NCBI RefSeq assembly: GCF_029213205.1
Contig: NZ_JARGNH010000010.1
Location: 1 to 64,000 of the forward strand
Direction of reading: 5' to 3'
Length of the DNA: 64,000 nt
Source: Pseudooceanicola sp.
Lineage (GTDB): Bacteria > Pseudomonadota > Alphaproteobacteria > Rhodobacterales > Rhodobacteraceae
In this document: piece by piece, positions 10,171 to 18,501 of the stretch
Layout: each line of letters begins with the position of its first letter
How positions within the stretch are numbered: the stretch's first letter is position 1
Program-made: the position numbers and the translations under genes
The notes under the pieces: generated by a model
Database searches by the model: none
What the model saw: the letters and a program-made list of their open reading frames with translations, nothing else
Told to the model about the DNA's origin: nothing

Positions 10171-10250
10171 TTGGCAACGGCCAGGCGCAACGCTTGGTCC
10201 GGGATGCCGCCAAGACGACCGGGCCGAAATGCCGGACCTGGGTTTGCCAA
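10171..10250 (+). ncRNA. Structured nhaA leader, candidate nhaA-I (Li+/Na+) riboswitch
   Basis: The leader contains two nested perfect helices: TTGGCAA (10171-10177) with TTGCCAA (10244-10250), and GGTCCGG (10196-10202) with CCGGACC (10232-10238). CCAGG (10181-10185) can also pair with CCTGG (10237-10241), giving an alternative or continuous outer helix. The enclosed sequence includes GATGCCGCCAAGACGACC. It sits about 145 bases before nhaA on the same strand, inside a 300-base gap between divergent genes. From memory the core resembles the nhaA-I motif RNA, a class found before Na+/H+ antiporter genes and reported to sense Li+. The helices are seen directly; the class assignment is from memory and not verified. 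Confidence 0.55.
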
Positions 10251-10393
10251 TCATGCCATCAGAGCCCGAGCCAGACCTCGGAGAATGACCGCAATCGCTG
10301 CCGCAAAAAAGTTGAAAGCGGAGCCATTCCCCAACGGTTGTGCGGCCCTGTGAAATCGCCTAGGTCTCAGCCAAACAACAAGGATGGGGCCCA

Positions 10394-11641
10394 ATGTATC
10401 GCGTTTGGAATTTTCTGACCAACTATTCGCTTTTGCTGATCATTGGTGCGGTGCTGGCGCTTTTCTGGGCCAATACCAATCCGGACAGCTACCACCATTT
10501 TGTCGATTTCGTGATCTGGGATCATGCCCCGATCGGCCATCTGCATGACGGCCATCGGACGCTGACCCTGCATTATCTGATCAACGATGTGCTGATGGCG
10601 CTGTTCTTTGCGATTGCCGCCAAGGAAGTCTGGGAAGCGGTGATCCTGAAGGAGGGATCGCTGCGTGGCAAGAAGGCGGCGACACCGCTGTTTGCCACGC
10701 TCGGCGGCATGCTGGGACCGATCGTAGTCTATCTGGGCATGGCTTATTTCCTCTGGAACGACACGTTTTCGCAGGTGGCCAATGGCTGGGCGATTCCGAC
10801 CGCGACCGATATCGCGTTTTCCTATCTGGTCGGGCGGATGGTGTTTGGTGCCGGTCACCCGGCGGTGCGGTTCCTGCTGCTGCTGGCGATTGCCGATGAC
10901 GCGGCGGGGCTGATCATTCTGGCGATCTTCTATCCCAGCGGCGATCTGGCGCCGGTCTGGCTGCTGCTGTCGCTGGGCGCGGCGCTGGCGGTCTTTGGCC
11001 TGTTCAACTGGTTGCCGCGGCGGCTGGACCGGGGCAATCAGGACCGGCCAAATTCGACCTGGATGCGTGAAAAGCTGGGGTTCTGGCCCTATGTGGTTGC
11101 TGGCTGCATCAGCTGGTATGGCTTTCAGCAAAGCGGCATTCACCCGGCTTTGGGCCTGTTGCCGATCGTTCCGACAATCCCGCATGCCGACCGCGCCTTT
11201 GGCATCTTCAGCGAGGCCGAGCAATATCTGACCGACATTCTGAACACGCTTGAACATGCGCTGAAACATCCGGTTGAAATCGTGCTGTTCTTTTTCGGGC
11301 TGCTGAATGCCGGGGTGGTGTTCTCTTCGATCGGCGAGCCGACCTGGCTGGTTCTTGGCGGTCTGGTCATCGGCAAACCTATGGGGATCTTGCTGTTCGG
11401 GATTATCGGCGCGCATGTGCTGCGGCTGGGCCTGCCGGCCGGGATGCGGACGATCGACCTGCTGGTCGTCGGCTGTGTTGCGGCGATCGGGTTTACCGTG
11501 TCGCTGTTCGTCGCCTCGGTCGCCTTTGACGCCGGGCCGGTGCAGGACGCTGCCAAGATGGGCGCGCTGCTCAGCTTTGGTGCCGCGATCATTTCCCTGA
11601 TCGTCGGTACGCTGACCCGGGTGCAAAAAGTGCGCGGCTGA
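10394..11641 (+). CDS. nhaA: Na+/H+ antiporter NhaA
   Basis: NhaA exchanges cytoplasmic Na+ or Li+ for periplasmic protons, supporting sodium and pH homeostasis, which fits a marine lifestyle. The 415-residue protein has about twelve hydrophobic segments and the conserved block PTATDIAFSYLVG followed by LLLAIADDAAGLIILAIFY, in which the two adjacent aspartates correspond to the ion-binding pair of E. coli NhaA. The C-terminal GFTVSLFVASVAF block is also typical. AAGGA lies nine bases before the ATG. The gene is monocistronic, preceded by a structured leader and followed by a strong terminator hairpin, so ion-responsive RNA control is likely. Confidence 0.96.
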   Translation: MYRVWNFLTNYSLLLIIGAVLALFWANTNPDSYHHFVDFVIWDHAPIGHLHDGHRTLTLHYLINDVLMALFFAIAAKEVWEAVILKEGSLRGKKAATPLFATLGGMLGPIVVYLGMAYFLWNDTFSQVANGWAIPTATDIAFSYLVGRMVFGAGHPAVRFLLLLAIADDAAGLIILAIFYPSGDLAPVWLLLSLGAALAVFGLFNWLPRRLDRGNQDRPNSTWMREKLGFWPYVVAGCISWYGFQQSGIHPALGLLPIVPTIPHADRAFGIFSEAEQYLTDILNTLEHALKHPVEIVLFFFGLLNAGVVFSSIGEPTWLVLGGLVIGKPMGILLFGIIGAHVLRLGLPAGMRTIDLLVVGCVAAIGFTVSLFVASVAFDAGPVQDAAKMGALLSFGAAIISLIVGTLTRVQKVRG

Positions 11642-11673
11642 CCGCACCCGGAACTCAGGTGAACACAGTTGCA

Positions 11674-11699
11674 AAAGGGGCCGGAAATCCGGCCCCTTT
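11674..11699 (+). terminator. Terminator hairpin after nhaA
   Basis: A perfect inverted repeat with arms AAAGGGGCCGG and CCGGCCCCTTT and a 4-base loop (AAAT) lies 33 bases after the nhaA stop. The descending arm ends in three T residues, so it can act on this strand, and by symmetry possibly on the other. Confidence 0.8.
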
Positions 11700-11856
11700 C
11701 TGCATTTGCCTGCCCCAATCCAGAACATTGGGCCCAGCGACAGGCGGCTGCGGCGTGGAACTGGCCCGGATTGTTGCCATGACGGCACTTGTCACGTGAC
11801 CCAGGCCGGTTTGAGCACGATTAATATGGCCTTGGTCACATTTTCGCCCTGAAATC

Positions 11857-11886
11857 TTGGCATGACTTGACCGAATGGCGCATAAT
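11857..11886 (+). promoter_or_regulatory. Candidate housekeeping promoter for kpsT
   Basis: TTGGCA (11857-11862) and CATAAT (11881-11886) are separated by 18 bases and lie about 75 bases before the kpsT start in the only non-coding gap upstream of the capsule genes. This is a motif match only. The rest of the 11700-11960 gap shows nothing else I can name. Confidence 0.4.
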
Positions 11887-11960
11887 GGCCCCTAAGTGGC
11901 TAAAGCCAGTTTAACAAAACTCCGCAAAGGAGTGGCCGAGAGCAGAACCCGGAGCGCCCA

Positions 11961-12620
11961 ATGCTCGAATTCGAGAACGTCAGCAAGTCCTTCTGGACGG
12001 GCAGTCATCGCAAGATCATCCTCGACCGGGTGAGCTTTCGGGTTGAGCGTGGCCGCAACCTGGGGATTCTGGCGCCGAACGGCACTGGCAAGACGACGCT
12101 GATCAACATGATGGCCGGGCTGGAAAAACCCGACGAAGGCGTGGTGCGCCGCAATGCCAAGATCTCGTTCCCGCTGGGTTTCATGGGCGGGGTGGTCAGC
12201 CGCCACTCGGCCTTTGAGAACAGCCGCTATATCGCCCGGCTCTACGGGCTGGACCCGGATTATGTCGAAGCCTTCTGTCGCTGGCTGTGCAATCTGGGTG
12301 AATATTTCGACCAGCCGCTGGGCACCTATTCCTCTGGCATGCGGGCGCGATTCAGTTTCGCCCTGATGCTGGCGCTGGATTTCGATATGTATCTGATCGA
12401 CGAGGGCATGCCCAATTCGACCGACGTGGAATTCAACAAGAAGGCGGGGGACATCCTGCGTGACCGGCTGACCCGGACGACGACCGTGATCGTGTCGCAT
12501 CAGCCGCGGATACTGGAAGCCTTTGCCAATCAGGCTGCCGTTCTGATGGACGGTAAGCTACATATGTTCGACTCTCTGGAAGAAGCGAAACAGCTCTATG
12601 ACTACGAAACCCAAAGCTAG
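11961..12620 (+). CDS. kpsT: Capsular polysaccharide ABC exporter, ATPase subunit
   Basis: This 219-residue ATPase is of the KpsT/CtrD type, which powers export of capsular polysaccharide across the inner membrane. Walker A is APNGTGKTT (about residues 40-48), the ABC signature is the family-typical variant YSSGMRARFSFAL (about 121-133), Walker B with catalytic glutamate is MYLIDEG (about 142-148), and the switch histidine is in VIVSHQPR. The weakly conserved signature and short length match KpsT rather than general importers. Its 3' end overlaps the next gene by 23 bases, indicating an operon. The permease partner KpsM is not in this window. Confidence 0.9.
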   Translation: MLEFENVSKSFWTGSHRKIILDRVSFRVERGRNLGILAPNGTGKTTLINMMAGLEKPDEGVVRRNAKISFPLGFMGGVVSRHSAFENSRYIARLYGLDPDYVEAFCRWLCNLGEYFDQPLGTYSSGMRARFSFALMLALDFDMYLIDEGMPNSTDVEFNKKAGDILRDRLTRTTTVIVSHQPRILEAFANQAAVLMDGKLHMFDSLEEAKQLYDYETQS

Positions 12621-14637
12621 AAAGTTTCGCATCCGCCGTGCCGCGCCCGCCACCCCGAGCGATGCGGCAGGATCGGCGCCTGCCGCAGGTGCCAAGCCGG
12701 TGCGCCCAGTTGCGCCCGTAGCCCCGGCTGCGGCCTCATCTGCGGCCACATCGCGGCCCGCAGTGGCGCGGTCGGCCGAAACGTCACCACCACAGCCTGC
12801 GCGCCCGCCGCGCCCCGCTGCCCAGCCGGGCGCTGCCAGCTCAACCGCCGCCAGACCGGCAGTTGGTGCGGTTCCGGTCGATGGCGATGGTCTGAATTTC
12901 CCGCGCCCCAGCCGGAGCGCGGCCGAGGCGGCCGAAGCGTCGAACGCCGCCGGTCTGGCCGGTGTCACCCAGCGCCGCGCCGCCGATCTTGCCCGCCGTC
13001 AGGCCGAGGCCGAGGCAGCGCTGCGCAGCGCGGTGCCGCCCACCCGACCGACACCACCACAACCCGGCCCGGCTGCCGAAACCCCGGTACCGCAGCAACC
13101 GCAAGCCGCGCAACCACAGCCGCCGCGACCCGACCATGACCCGATAGCCGAAACCGGAGTCGTCGCAGCTCGCGAGGGCGAAATTGCCAGCCCCCGCGAG
13201 GTGCGCGCCGATCTCGATATCGACTCGATCCGCAAAGAGGGGCTGACCGGTCGTCAGCTGCGCATGGCACGGCGCGTGGCGCAGAAACACGGGCTGGCCC
13301 CGACCTCGGATTTCGATGCGGTGCGCCAGCTGCGCAGCCGTGGCATCGACCCGTTCGAACGCTCGAACATGCTGCAGCTGGTGGTGCCGGACTCCACCGG
13401 TTCCGATCCTTCGGGCCGGGTGCAATTGCCGCAGACCGTGCCAGTTGGCGCGCCGGGCAACCTGCCCTCGACCGAGCTGCGACCGGCGGATCGCCGGGCC
13501 ACCGAAATCAGCAAGTTGCAGCAGGATCTGGCGCTGCGCCGCCGCCGCCGCATGTTCCTGATGTTCACCCGGCTGTTCTTTTTCGTTTTTGCTCCGACAA
13601 TCCTGGCCGGTTGGTATTTCTATGTGGTGGCCACGCCGATGTATGCCGCCAAGTCCGAATTCCTGATCCTGCAGGCCGACAGCCAGGGCGGCGGCGGATT
13701 GGGCGGGCTGCTGTCCGGCACCCAGTTTGCCACCAACCAGGACAGCATCGCAGTGCAGAGCTATCTGCAATCCAAGGATGCGATGCTGCGACTGGACCGC
13801 GATGTCGGCTTCAAAAGCCATTTCACCCAGCCCTGGATCGATCCGATCCAGCGGCTCGACGAGAATCCGTCGAACGAAGAGGCCTACAAGATCTTCAAAC
13901 GCAACGTGAAGATCGGCTATGACCCGACCGAAGGCGTGATCCGCATGGAAATCGCCGCCGCCGACCCCGCCGTCGCGGCGCAATTCAGCGAAAGCCTGAT
14001 CACCTATGCCGAACAACGGGTCGATGACCTGTCGCGGCGCAAGCGTGAGGACGGCATGCGCACTGCCCGCGAAAGCCTGGAAAAGGCCAAGGCCGAGCGG
14101 CGCGAAGCTCAGGAGCGGCTGGTGCAACTGCAAGAAGGCACCATCGTGGACCCAGAGGGGATCATTGCCGGGCTCAGGGCGCAGATCAACAATGTCGAAT
14201 TGCAACTGCAAGAGAAAGATCTGCAATTGTCGGCCCTTCTCGACAATGCCCGCCCCAATCAGGCGCGGGTGCAGGGCGCACAGGGCGATGTCGACCGGCT
14301 GCAAACGCTGCTCGACGACCTGAACCGGCGGATGACCAACGCCACCAGCGGCGAAACCTCGCTGGCGGCCAAGGCGGCGCAGATCCAGATGGCCCAGGCC
14401 GACCTCGCCACCGCCGATCTGTTCCTGCAATCGGCGCTGCAGAACGAGAAACAGACCGAACTTGAAGCCAACCGCCAGGTCCGTTACCTGACCACCTCGG
14501 TGCGGCCGGTGCCACCCGAGGATCCGACCTATCCGCGCGCGTTTGAAAATACGGTTCTGGCGTTCCTGATCTTTTCCGGGGTCTACCTGATGATCAGCCT
14601 CACCGCCTCGATCCTGAGGGAGCAGGTCTCTGCCTGA
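12598..14637 (+). CDS. kpsE: Capsule export inner-membrane protein KpsE-like, with long N-terminal extension
   Basis: The C-terminal 360 residues match the KpsE/CtrB/Wzz-type polysaccharide co-polymerase family, which bridges the inner-membrane ABC exporter to the outer-membrane channel. Membrane helices lie at about residues 318-345 and 652-671. Between them are a periplasmic domain and a long coiled coil (about 455-610). Residues 1-310 are an Ala/Pro/Gln-rich, low-complexity cytoplasmic extension that makes the protein 679 residues, nearly twice the usual KpsE length; residues about 195-250 (EVRADLDIDSIRKEGLTGRQ) look better ordered. It overlaps kpsT and is followed two bases later by kdsA, so capsule export and Kdo synthesis are probably co-transcribed. 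Confidence 0.85.
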   Translation: MTTKPKARKFRIRRAAPATPSDAAGSAPAAGAKPVRPVAPVAPAAASSAATSRPAVARSAETSPPQPARPPRPAAQPGAASSTAARPAVGAVPVDGDGLNFPRPSRSAAEAAEASNAAGLAGVTQRRAADLARRQAEAEAALRSAVPPTRPTPPQPGPAAETPVPQQPQAAQPQPPRPDHDPIAETGVVAAREGEIASPREVRADLDIDSIRKEGLTGRQLRMARRVAQKHGLAPTSDFDAVRQLRSRGIDPFERSNMLQLVVPDSTGSDPSGRVQLPQTVPVGAPGNLPSTELRPADRRATEISKLQQDLALRRRRRMFLMFTRLFFFVFAPTILAGWYFYVVATPMYAAKSEFLILQADSQGGGGLGGLLSGTQFATNQDSIAVQSYLQSKDAMLRLDRDVGFKSHFTQPWIDPIQRLDENPSNEEAYKIFKRNVKIGYDPTEGVIRMEIAAADPAVAAQFSESLITYAEQRVDDLSRRKREDGMRTARESLEKAKAERREAQERLVQLQEGTIVDPEGIIAGLRAQINNVELQLQEKDLQLSALLDNARPNQARVQGAQGDVDRLQTLLDDLNRRMTNATSGETSLAAKAAQIQMAQADLATADLFLQSALQNEKQTELEANRQVRYLTTSVRPVPPEDPTYPRAFENTVLAFLIFSGVYLMISLTASILREQVSA

Positions 14638-14638
14638 C

Positions 14639-15472
14639 ATGGCGACAGTTGAAATCGGCAATCTGGCGGTCGGCAACGATCGCCCGCTGACCGTGATCGC
14701 CGGGCCCTGCCAATTGGAAAGCGCCGAGCACGCGCAGATGATTGCCGGCCGGATGGCCGAGATCTGTGCCGCGCATGGCGCCGGGTTCATCTTCAAGGCC
14801 AGCTATGACAAGGCCAACCGCACCTCGGTCACCGGTCAGCGGGGCCTTGGCATCGACAAGGGGCTGGCGGTGCTGGCTGGGGTCAAGGCCGCCTTTGGCG
14901 TGCCGGTTCTGACCGATGTGCATGCGCCCGATCACTGCGCCCCGGTGGCGGCGGTGGTCGATGTGCTGCAAATCCCGGCGTTCCTGTGCCGTCAGACCGA
15001 TCTGCTGCTGGCAGCGGGCGAGACCGGAGCGGCGGTGAATGTGAAAAAGGGCCAGTTCCTGGCGCCCTGGGACATGCCCAATGTCATCGCCAAGATCGAA
15101 AGCACCGGCAACCGGCGTATCCTGCTGACCGAACGCGGCACCAGCTTTGGCTATAACACCCTGATCACCGACATGCGCAGCCTGCCGCAGATGGCGCAGA
15201 GCGGCTATCCGGTGGTGATGGACGCCACCCATTCGGTGCAACAGCCCGGCGGGCTCGGCGGCTCATCCGGCGGCCAGCGCGAATTCGCGCCGGTGATGGC
15301 ACGGGCGGCGGTCAGCCTCGGGATTGCGGCGGTGTTCATCGAAACCCATCAGGATCCGGACCGCGCGCCGTCGGACGGCGCCAATATGATCCGGCTAGAC
15401 GATATGGGCCGGCTGATCGAAGGGCTGATGCGCTTTGATCGGTTGGCCAAGACCGACCCGATCCGCCTCTGA
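14639..15472 (+). CDS. kdsA: 3-deoxy-8-phosphooctulonate synthase (Kdo-8-P synthase)
   Basis: KdsA condenses phosphoenolpyruvate with arabinose 5-phosphate to make Kdo 8-phosphate, precursor of Kdo for lipopolysaccharide core and for the lipid anchor of group 2-type capsules. The 277-residue length is normal. Recognisable blocks are VIAGPCQLES near the N-terminus, FIFKASYDKANRTS, GVPVLTDVH, QIPAFLCRQTDLL, VNVKKGQFLAPWDM and VMDATHSVQQPGG. It starts one base after the kpsE stop, with a GGGAGCAGG ribosome site inside the end of kpsE. Linkage to kpsT/kpsE suggests the Kdo made here feeds a capsule glycolipid, although it may also be the sole kdsA of the cell. Confidence 0.95.
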   Translation: MATVEIGNLAVGNDRPLTVIAGPCQLESAEHAQMIAGRMAEICAAHGAGFIFKASYDKANRTSVTGQRGLGIDKGLAVLAGVKAAFGVPVLTDVHAPDHCAPVAAVVDVLQIPAFLCRQTDLLLAAGETGAAVNVKKGQFLAPWDMPNVIAKIESTGNRRILLTERGTSFGYNTLITDMRSLPQMAQSGYPVVMDATHSVQQPGGLGGSSGGQREFAPVMARAAVSLGIAAVFIETHQDPDRAPSDGANMIRLDDMGRLIEGLMRFDRLAKTDPIRL

Positions 15473-15497
15473 CACATTGCGAACGAAGGACCAGACA

Positions 15498-16994
15498 GTG
15501 ACAAAACCGATTTCCAAGGTGACCCCCAACACCTGGTCCTTCCTGCGTGATGCGATGATAACCCCGACCGGGTTCCGCGAATATGACGCCCGCTGGAAAT
15601 ACCCGGACGAGATCAACCTGCCCGGGATGACGGCGCTGGGGCTTGGCATCGGCACCCAGATGCTGCGCCACGGGCTGGAGCCGGTGATCGCGGTCGGCAA
15701 CGACTACCGGGATTATTCGCTGACCATCAAGAACGCGCTGATCCTCGGGCTGATCCAGGCCGGAATCCGGGTCAAGGATATCGGCCCGGCGATCACCCCG
15801 ATGACCTATTTCAGCGCCTTTCACCTGGGCGTGCCTGCGGTGGCGATGGTCACCGCCTCGCACAACCCGAACGGCTGGACCGGGGTCAAGATGGGCTTTG
15901 CCATGCCGCTGACCCATGGCCCGGACGAGATGGGCGAATTGAAAGAGATCGTGCTGGAGGGCAAGGGCGTGACCCGCGACGGCGGTGGCTATGACTTCGT
16001 CGATGGCGTCTGGGACGCCTATATGGACGATCTGGTTGGTGATTTCCGCATGACCCGCAAGCTCAAGGTGGTCTGCGCCACCGGCAATGGCACCGCCGCC
16101 GCCTATGCGCCGATGCTGTTCGAACGGCTGGGGGTCGAGGTGGTCGAAAGCCACAATGAGCTCGACTACACCTTTCCGCATTACAATCCGAACCCGGAAG
16201 CGATGGAGATGTTGCACGATATGGCCGCCAGCGTGCGGGCCTCGGGCGCCGATTTCGCGCTGGGGTTCGATGGCGACGGCGACCGCTGCGGCGTCGTCGA
16301 TGACGAGGGTGAAGAGATCTTTGCCGACAAGGTCGGGGTGATCATGGCCCGCGACCTGATCAAGCTCTATCCCGGATCGACCTTTGTGGCGGATGTAAAA
16401 TCCACCGGGCTGTTTGCCAGTGACCCCGACCTGATCGCCGGCGGCGCCAAGGCCGATTACTGGAAAACCGGGCACAGCCATATGAAACGCCGGGTGCATG
16501 ACCTGGGCGCATTGGCGGGGTTCGAGAAATCCGGGCACTACTTCCTCGCCGCGCCGATTGGCCGGGGCTATGACGACGGCATGCGGGTGGCGGTCGAGAT
16601 CTGCAAGCTGATGGACCGCAATCCCGATATGAAGATGTCGGACCTGCGCCGTGCCCTGCCCAAGACCTGGGCGACCCCTACGATGTCGCCCTATGCGGCG
16701 GATACCGAGAAATACGATATTCTTGAGCGGCTGGTGGCCAAGCTGGTGGCGCGGGCCGAGGCCGGAGAGACCTTTGCCGGTCGTCCGATCAAGGAAGTCG
16801 TGACGGTGAATGGCGCCCGGGTGATCCTGGACAATGGCTCCTGGGGACTGGTGCGGGCCTCGTCGAACACGCCGAACCTGGTGGTGGTCTGCGAAAGCTC
16901 GGAGAGCGAGGCGGAATTGCGCGCGATCTTTAAAGAGATCGACGATGTGATCCGCACCGAGCCGGGCGTCGGGGATTATGACCAGACATTCTGA
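15498..16994 (+). CDS. Phosphomannomutase/phosphoglucomutase
   Basis: This is an alpha-D-phosphohexomutase of 498 residues that interconverts hexose 6- and 1-phosphates, most likely mannose or glucose phosphates, supplying sugar nucleotides for capsule or LPS. A GTG start at 15498 is preferred because GAAGGA sits seven bases upstream and the alternative ATG lies within kdsA. The catalytic serine loop is VTASHNPNGWTGVKM (about residues 119-133), the metal-binding loop is FDGDGDRCG (about 256-264), the sugar-binding loop is GFEKSGHYF, and the phosphate-binding loop near the C-terminus is RASSNTPNLVV. It follows kdsA by 25 bases and completes the capsule-precursor group. Confidence 0.9.
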   Translation: MTKPISKVTPNTWSFLRDAMITPTGFREYDARWKYPDEINLPGMTALGLGIGTQMLRHGLEPVIAVGNDYRDYSLTIKNALILGLIQAGIRVKDIGPAITPMTYFSAFHLGVPAVAMVTASHNPNGWTGVKMGFAMPLTHGPDEMGELKEIVLEGKGVTRDGGGYDFVDGVWDAYMDDLVGDFRMTRKLKVVCATGNGTAAAYAPMLFERLGVEVVESHNELDYTFPHYNPNPEAMEMLHDMAASVRASGADFALGFDGDGDRCGVVDDEGEEIFADKVGVIMARDLIKLYPGSTFVADVKSTGLFASDPDLIAGGAKADYWKTGHSHMKRRVHDLGALAGFEKSGHYFLAAPIGRGYDDGMRVAVEICKLMDRNPDMKMSDLRRALPKTWATPTMSPYAADTEKYDILERLVAKLVARAEAGETFAGRPIKEVVTVNGARVILDNGSWGLVRASSNTPNLVVVCESSESEAELRAIFKEIDDVIRTEPGVGDYDQTF

Positions 16995-17153
16995 TGCGGC
17001 ACAGCCAGCCTGGACAGAAGGTGATGGGCGCGGCGCTGCCTGATCGGTGACTGCCGCGTCGTCTCGCCCGCTCATGGCCCGCCTGAGATCCGTCTGTCCT
17101 GCCCCCGTCGCGCGGTGTAGACTGACCTCAGCACAGCCGTCAGCGACCACACC

Positions 17154-18407
17154 ATGCCCGCCCTATGCCGCGATTGCCTGACCGGGTTCGACACCGGCCC
17201 GCGTTGCCCCGCCTGCCAGTCGCGGCGGGTCATTCTGCATGACGAGCTGAACCGCCTGACCATCGCCCATATGGATTGCGACGCGTTTTACGCCAGCGTC
17301 GAAAAGCGCGACAATCCGACGCTTGCCGACAAGCCGGTGATCATCGGCGGCGGCAAGCGGGGCGTGGTGTCGACCGCCTGCTATGTTGCCCGGATTCGCG
17401 GCGTCCGCTCGGCGATGCCGATGTTTCAGGCGCTGAAACTCTGCCCCGAGGCGGTGGTGATCAAGCCACGGATGGCGGCCTATGTCGAAGCCTCGAAAGC
17501 GATCCGCGCGATGATGGAGGAAATGACCCCGGCGATCGAGCCGCTGTCGCTGGACGAGGCCTTCCTCGACCTCACCGGGACCGAACGCCTGCATGGCCAC
17601 CCGCCCGCCTATATGCTGGCGCGGCTGGTGAAGCGGATGCGCGCCGAACTGGGGCTGACCGGCTCGATCGGCCTCAGCCATAACAAGTTTCTGGCCAAGG
17701 TCGCCTCGGATCTCGACAAACCGCACGGGTTTTCGGTCATCGGCCTGGCCGAGACGGCGGATTTCCTGCGTGACAAGCCGGTGCGGCTGATCTGGGGCGT
17801 CGGGGGGGCCACCCAGGCGGCGCTGGACAAGGCCGGGATCCGCAGCTTTAGCGACCTGCTGCGTTGGGATCGCACCGATCTGCAGGCCCGCTTTGGCAGC
17901 ATGGGTGACCGGCTCTGGCATCTGGCGAGGGGTCAGGACCGGCGCCGGGTGTCGCGCGACGCGCCGATCAAATCGATTTCGAACGAAACCACGTTTTTTG
18001 AGGACACCGGCAATCTTGACCTGCTCGACGGCCATCTCTGGCGGCTCGGCGAAAAGGTGTCGGACCGGGCCAAGGCGCGCGGGTTGGCCGGGCGGGTAGT
18101 GACGCTCAAGCTCAAACGCGCCGATTTTCGCACCATCACCCGGCGGATATCGCTGCATGACCCGACCCAGCTGGCCGATACCATCTATCGCCGCGCCCGG
18201 GGCCTGTTCGACGCGGTGGCGGATGAGGCGCCGTTCCGGTTGATCGGCGTCGGGATTTCCGACCTGGTGCCCGAAGGCGACGCCGACCGCTCTGGCGATC
18301 TGCTCGACCCCGATGCGACGAAACGCAGCCAGGCCGAACGTGCCGCCGACAAGATTCGGCGGAAATTCGGCAGCGAGGCGATCATCAAGGGCCGGGCGCT
18401 GCGCTGA
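17154..18407 (+). CDS. dinB: DNA polymerase IV (DinB) with N-terminal zinc ribbon
   Basis: This 417-residue protein is a Y-family translesion polymerase. Catalytic carboxylates are in MDCDAFYASVE (about residues 39-49) and SLDEAFLDLT (about 131-140). Thumb and little-finger domains follow to the C-terminus. Residues 5-24 carry CRDC and CPAC, a four-cysteine zinc ribbon placed before the polymerase domain; E. coli DinB lacks it. No canonical beta-clamp motif is obvious at the extreme C-terminus (KGRALR). The gene is single and divergent in function from its neighbours. No LexA box is obvious to me in the 158-base gap upstream. Confidence 0.94.
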   Translation: MPALCRDCLTGFDTGPRCPACQSRRVILHDELNRLTIAHMDCDAFYASVEKRDNPTLADKPVIIGGGKRGVVSTACYVARIRGVRSAMPMFQALKLCPEAVVIKPRMAAYVEASKAIRAMMEEMTPAIEPLSLDEAFLDLTGTERLHGHPPAYMLARLVKRMRAELGLTGSIGLSHNKFLAKVASDLDKPHGFSVIGLAETADFLRDKPVRLIWGVGGATQAALDKAGIRSFSDLLRWDRTDLQARFGSMGDRLWHLARGQDRRRVSRDAPIKSISNETTFFEDTGNLDLLDGHLWRLGEKVSDRAKARGLAGRVVTLKLKRADFRTITRRISLHDPTQLADTIYRRARGLFDAVADEAPFRLIGVGISDLVPEGDADRSGDLLDPDATKRSQAERAADKIRRKFGSEAIIKGRALR

Positions 18408-18425
18408 TCCGGAACTGAAACCAAA

Positions 18426-18443
18426 GGCACCCGCATGGGTGCC
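18426..18443. terminator. Hairpin between convergent dinB and amidohydrolase genes
   Basis: A perfect 7-bp stem (GGCACCC / GGGTGCC, loop GCAT) lies between the two convergent genes. Neither side has a long T-run, so it could serve as a weak bidirectional terminator. Confidence 0.45.
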
Positions 18444-18501
18444 GACCCGTTGCTTCTGGCGCGCCCGGCCCAGCCGAATAGCCCAGCAGCTGAAGGCCGC
18501 T

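Noticed and set aside
12841-14796. Minus-strand ORF of 651 codons opposite kpsE
   Set aside because: It arises from codon bias of the Ala/Pro/Gln-rich kpsE sequence; there is no ribosome site or recognisable domain.
15336-17150. Minus-strand ORF of 604 codons opposite the phosphomannomutase gene
   Set aside because: The mutase active-site loops are intact on the plus strand, and the opposite product is a His/Arg/Asp-rich shadow.
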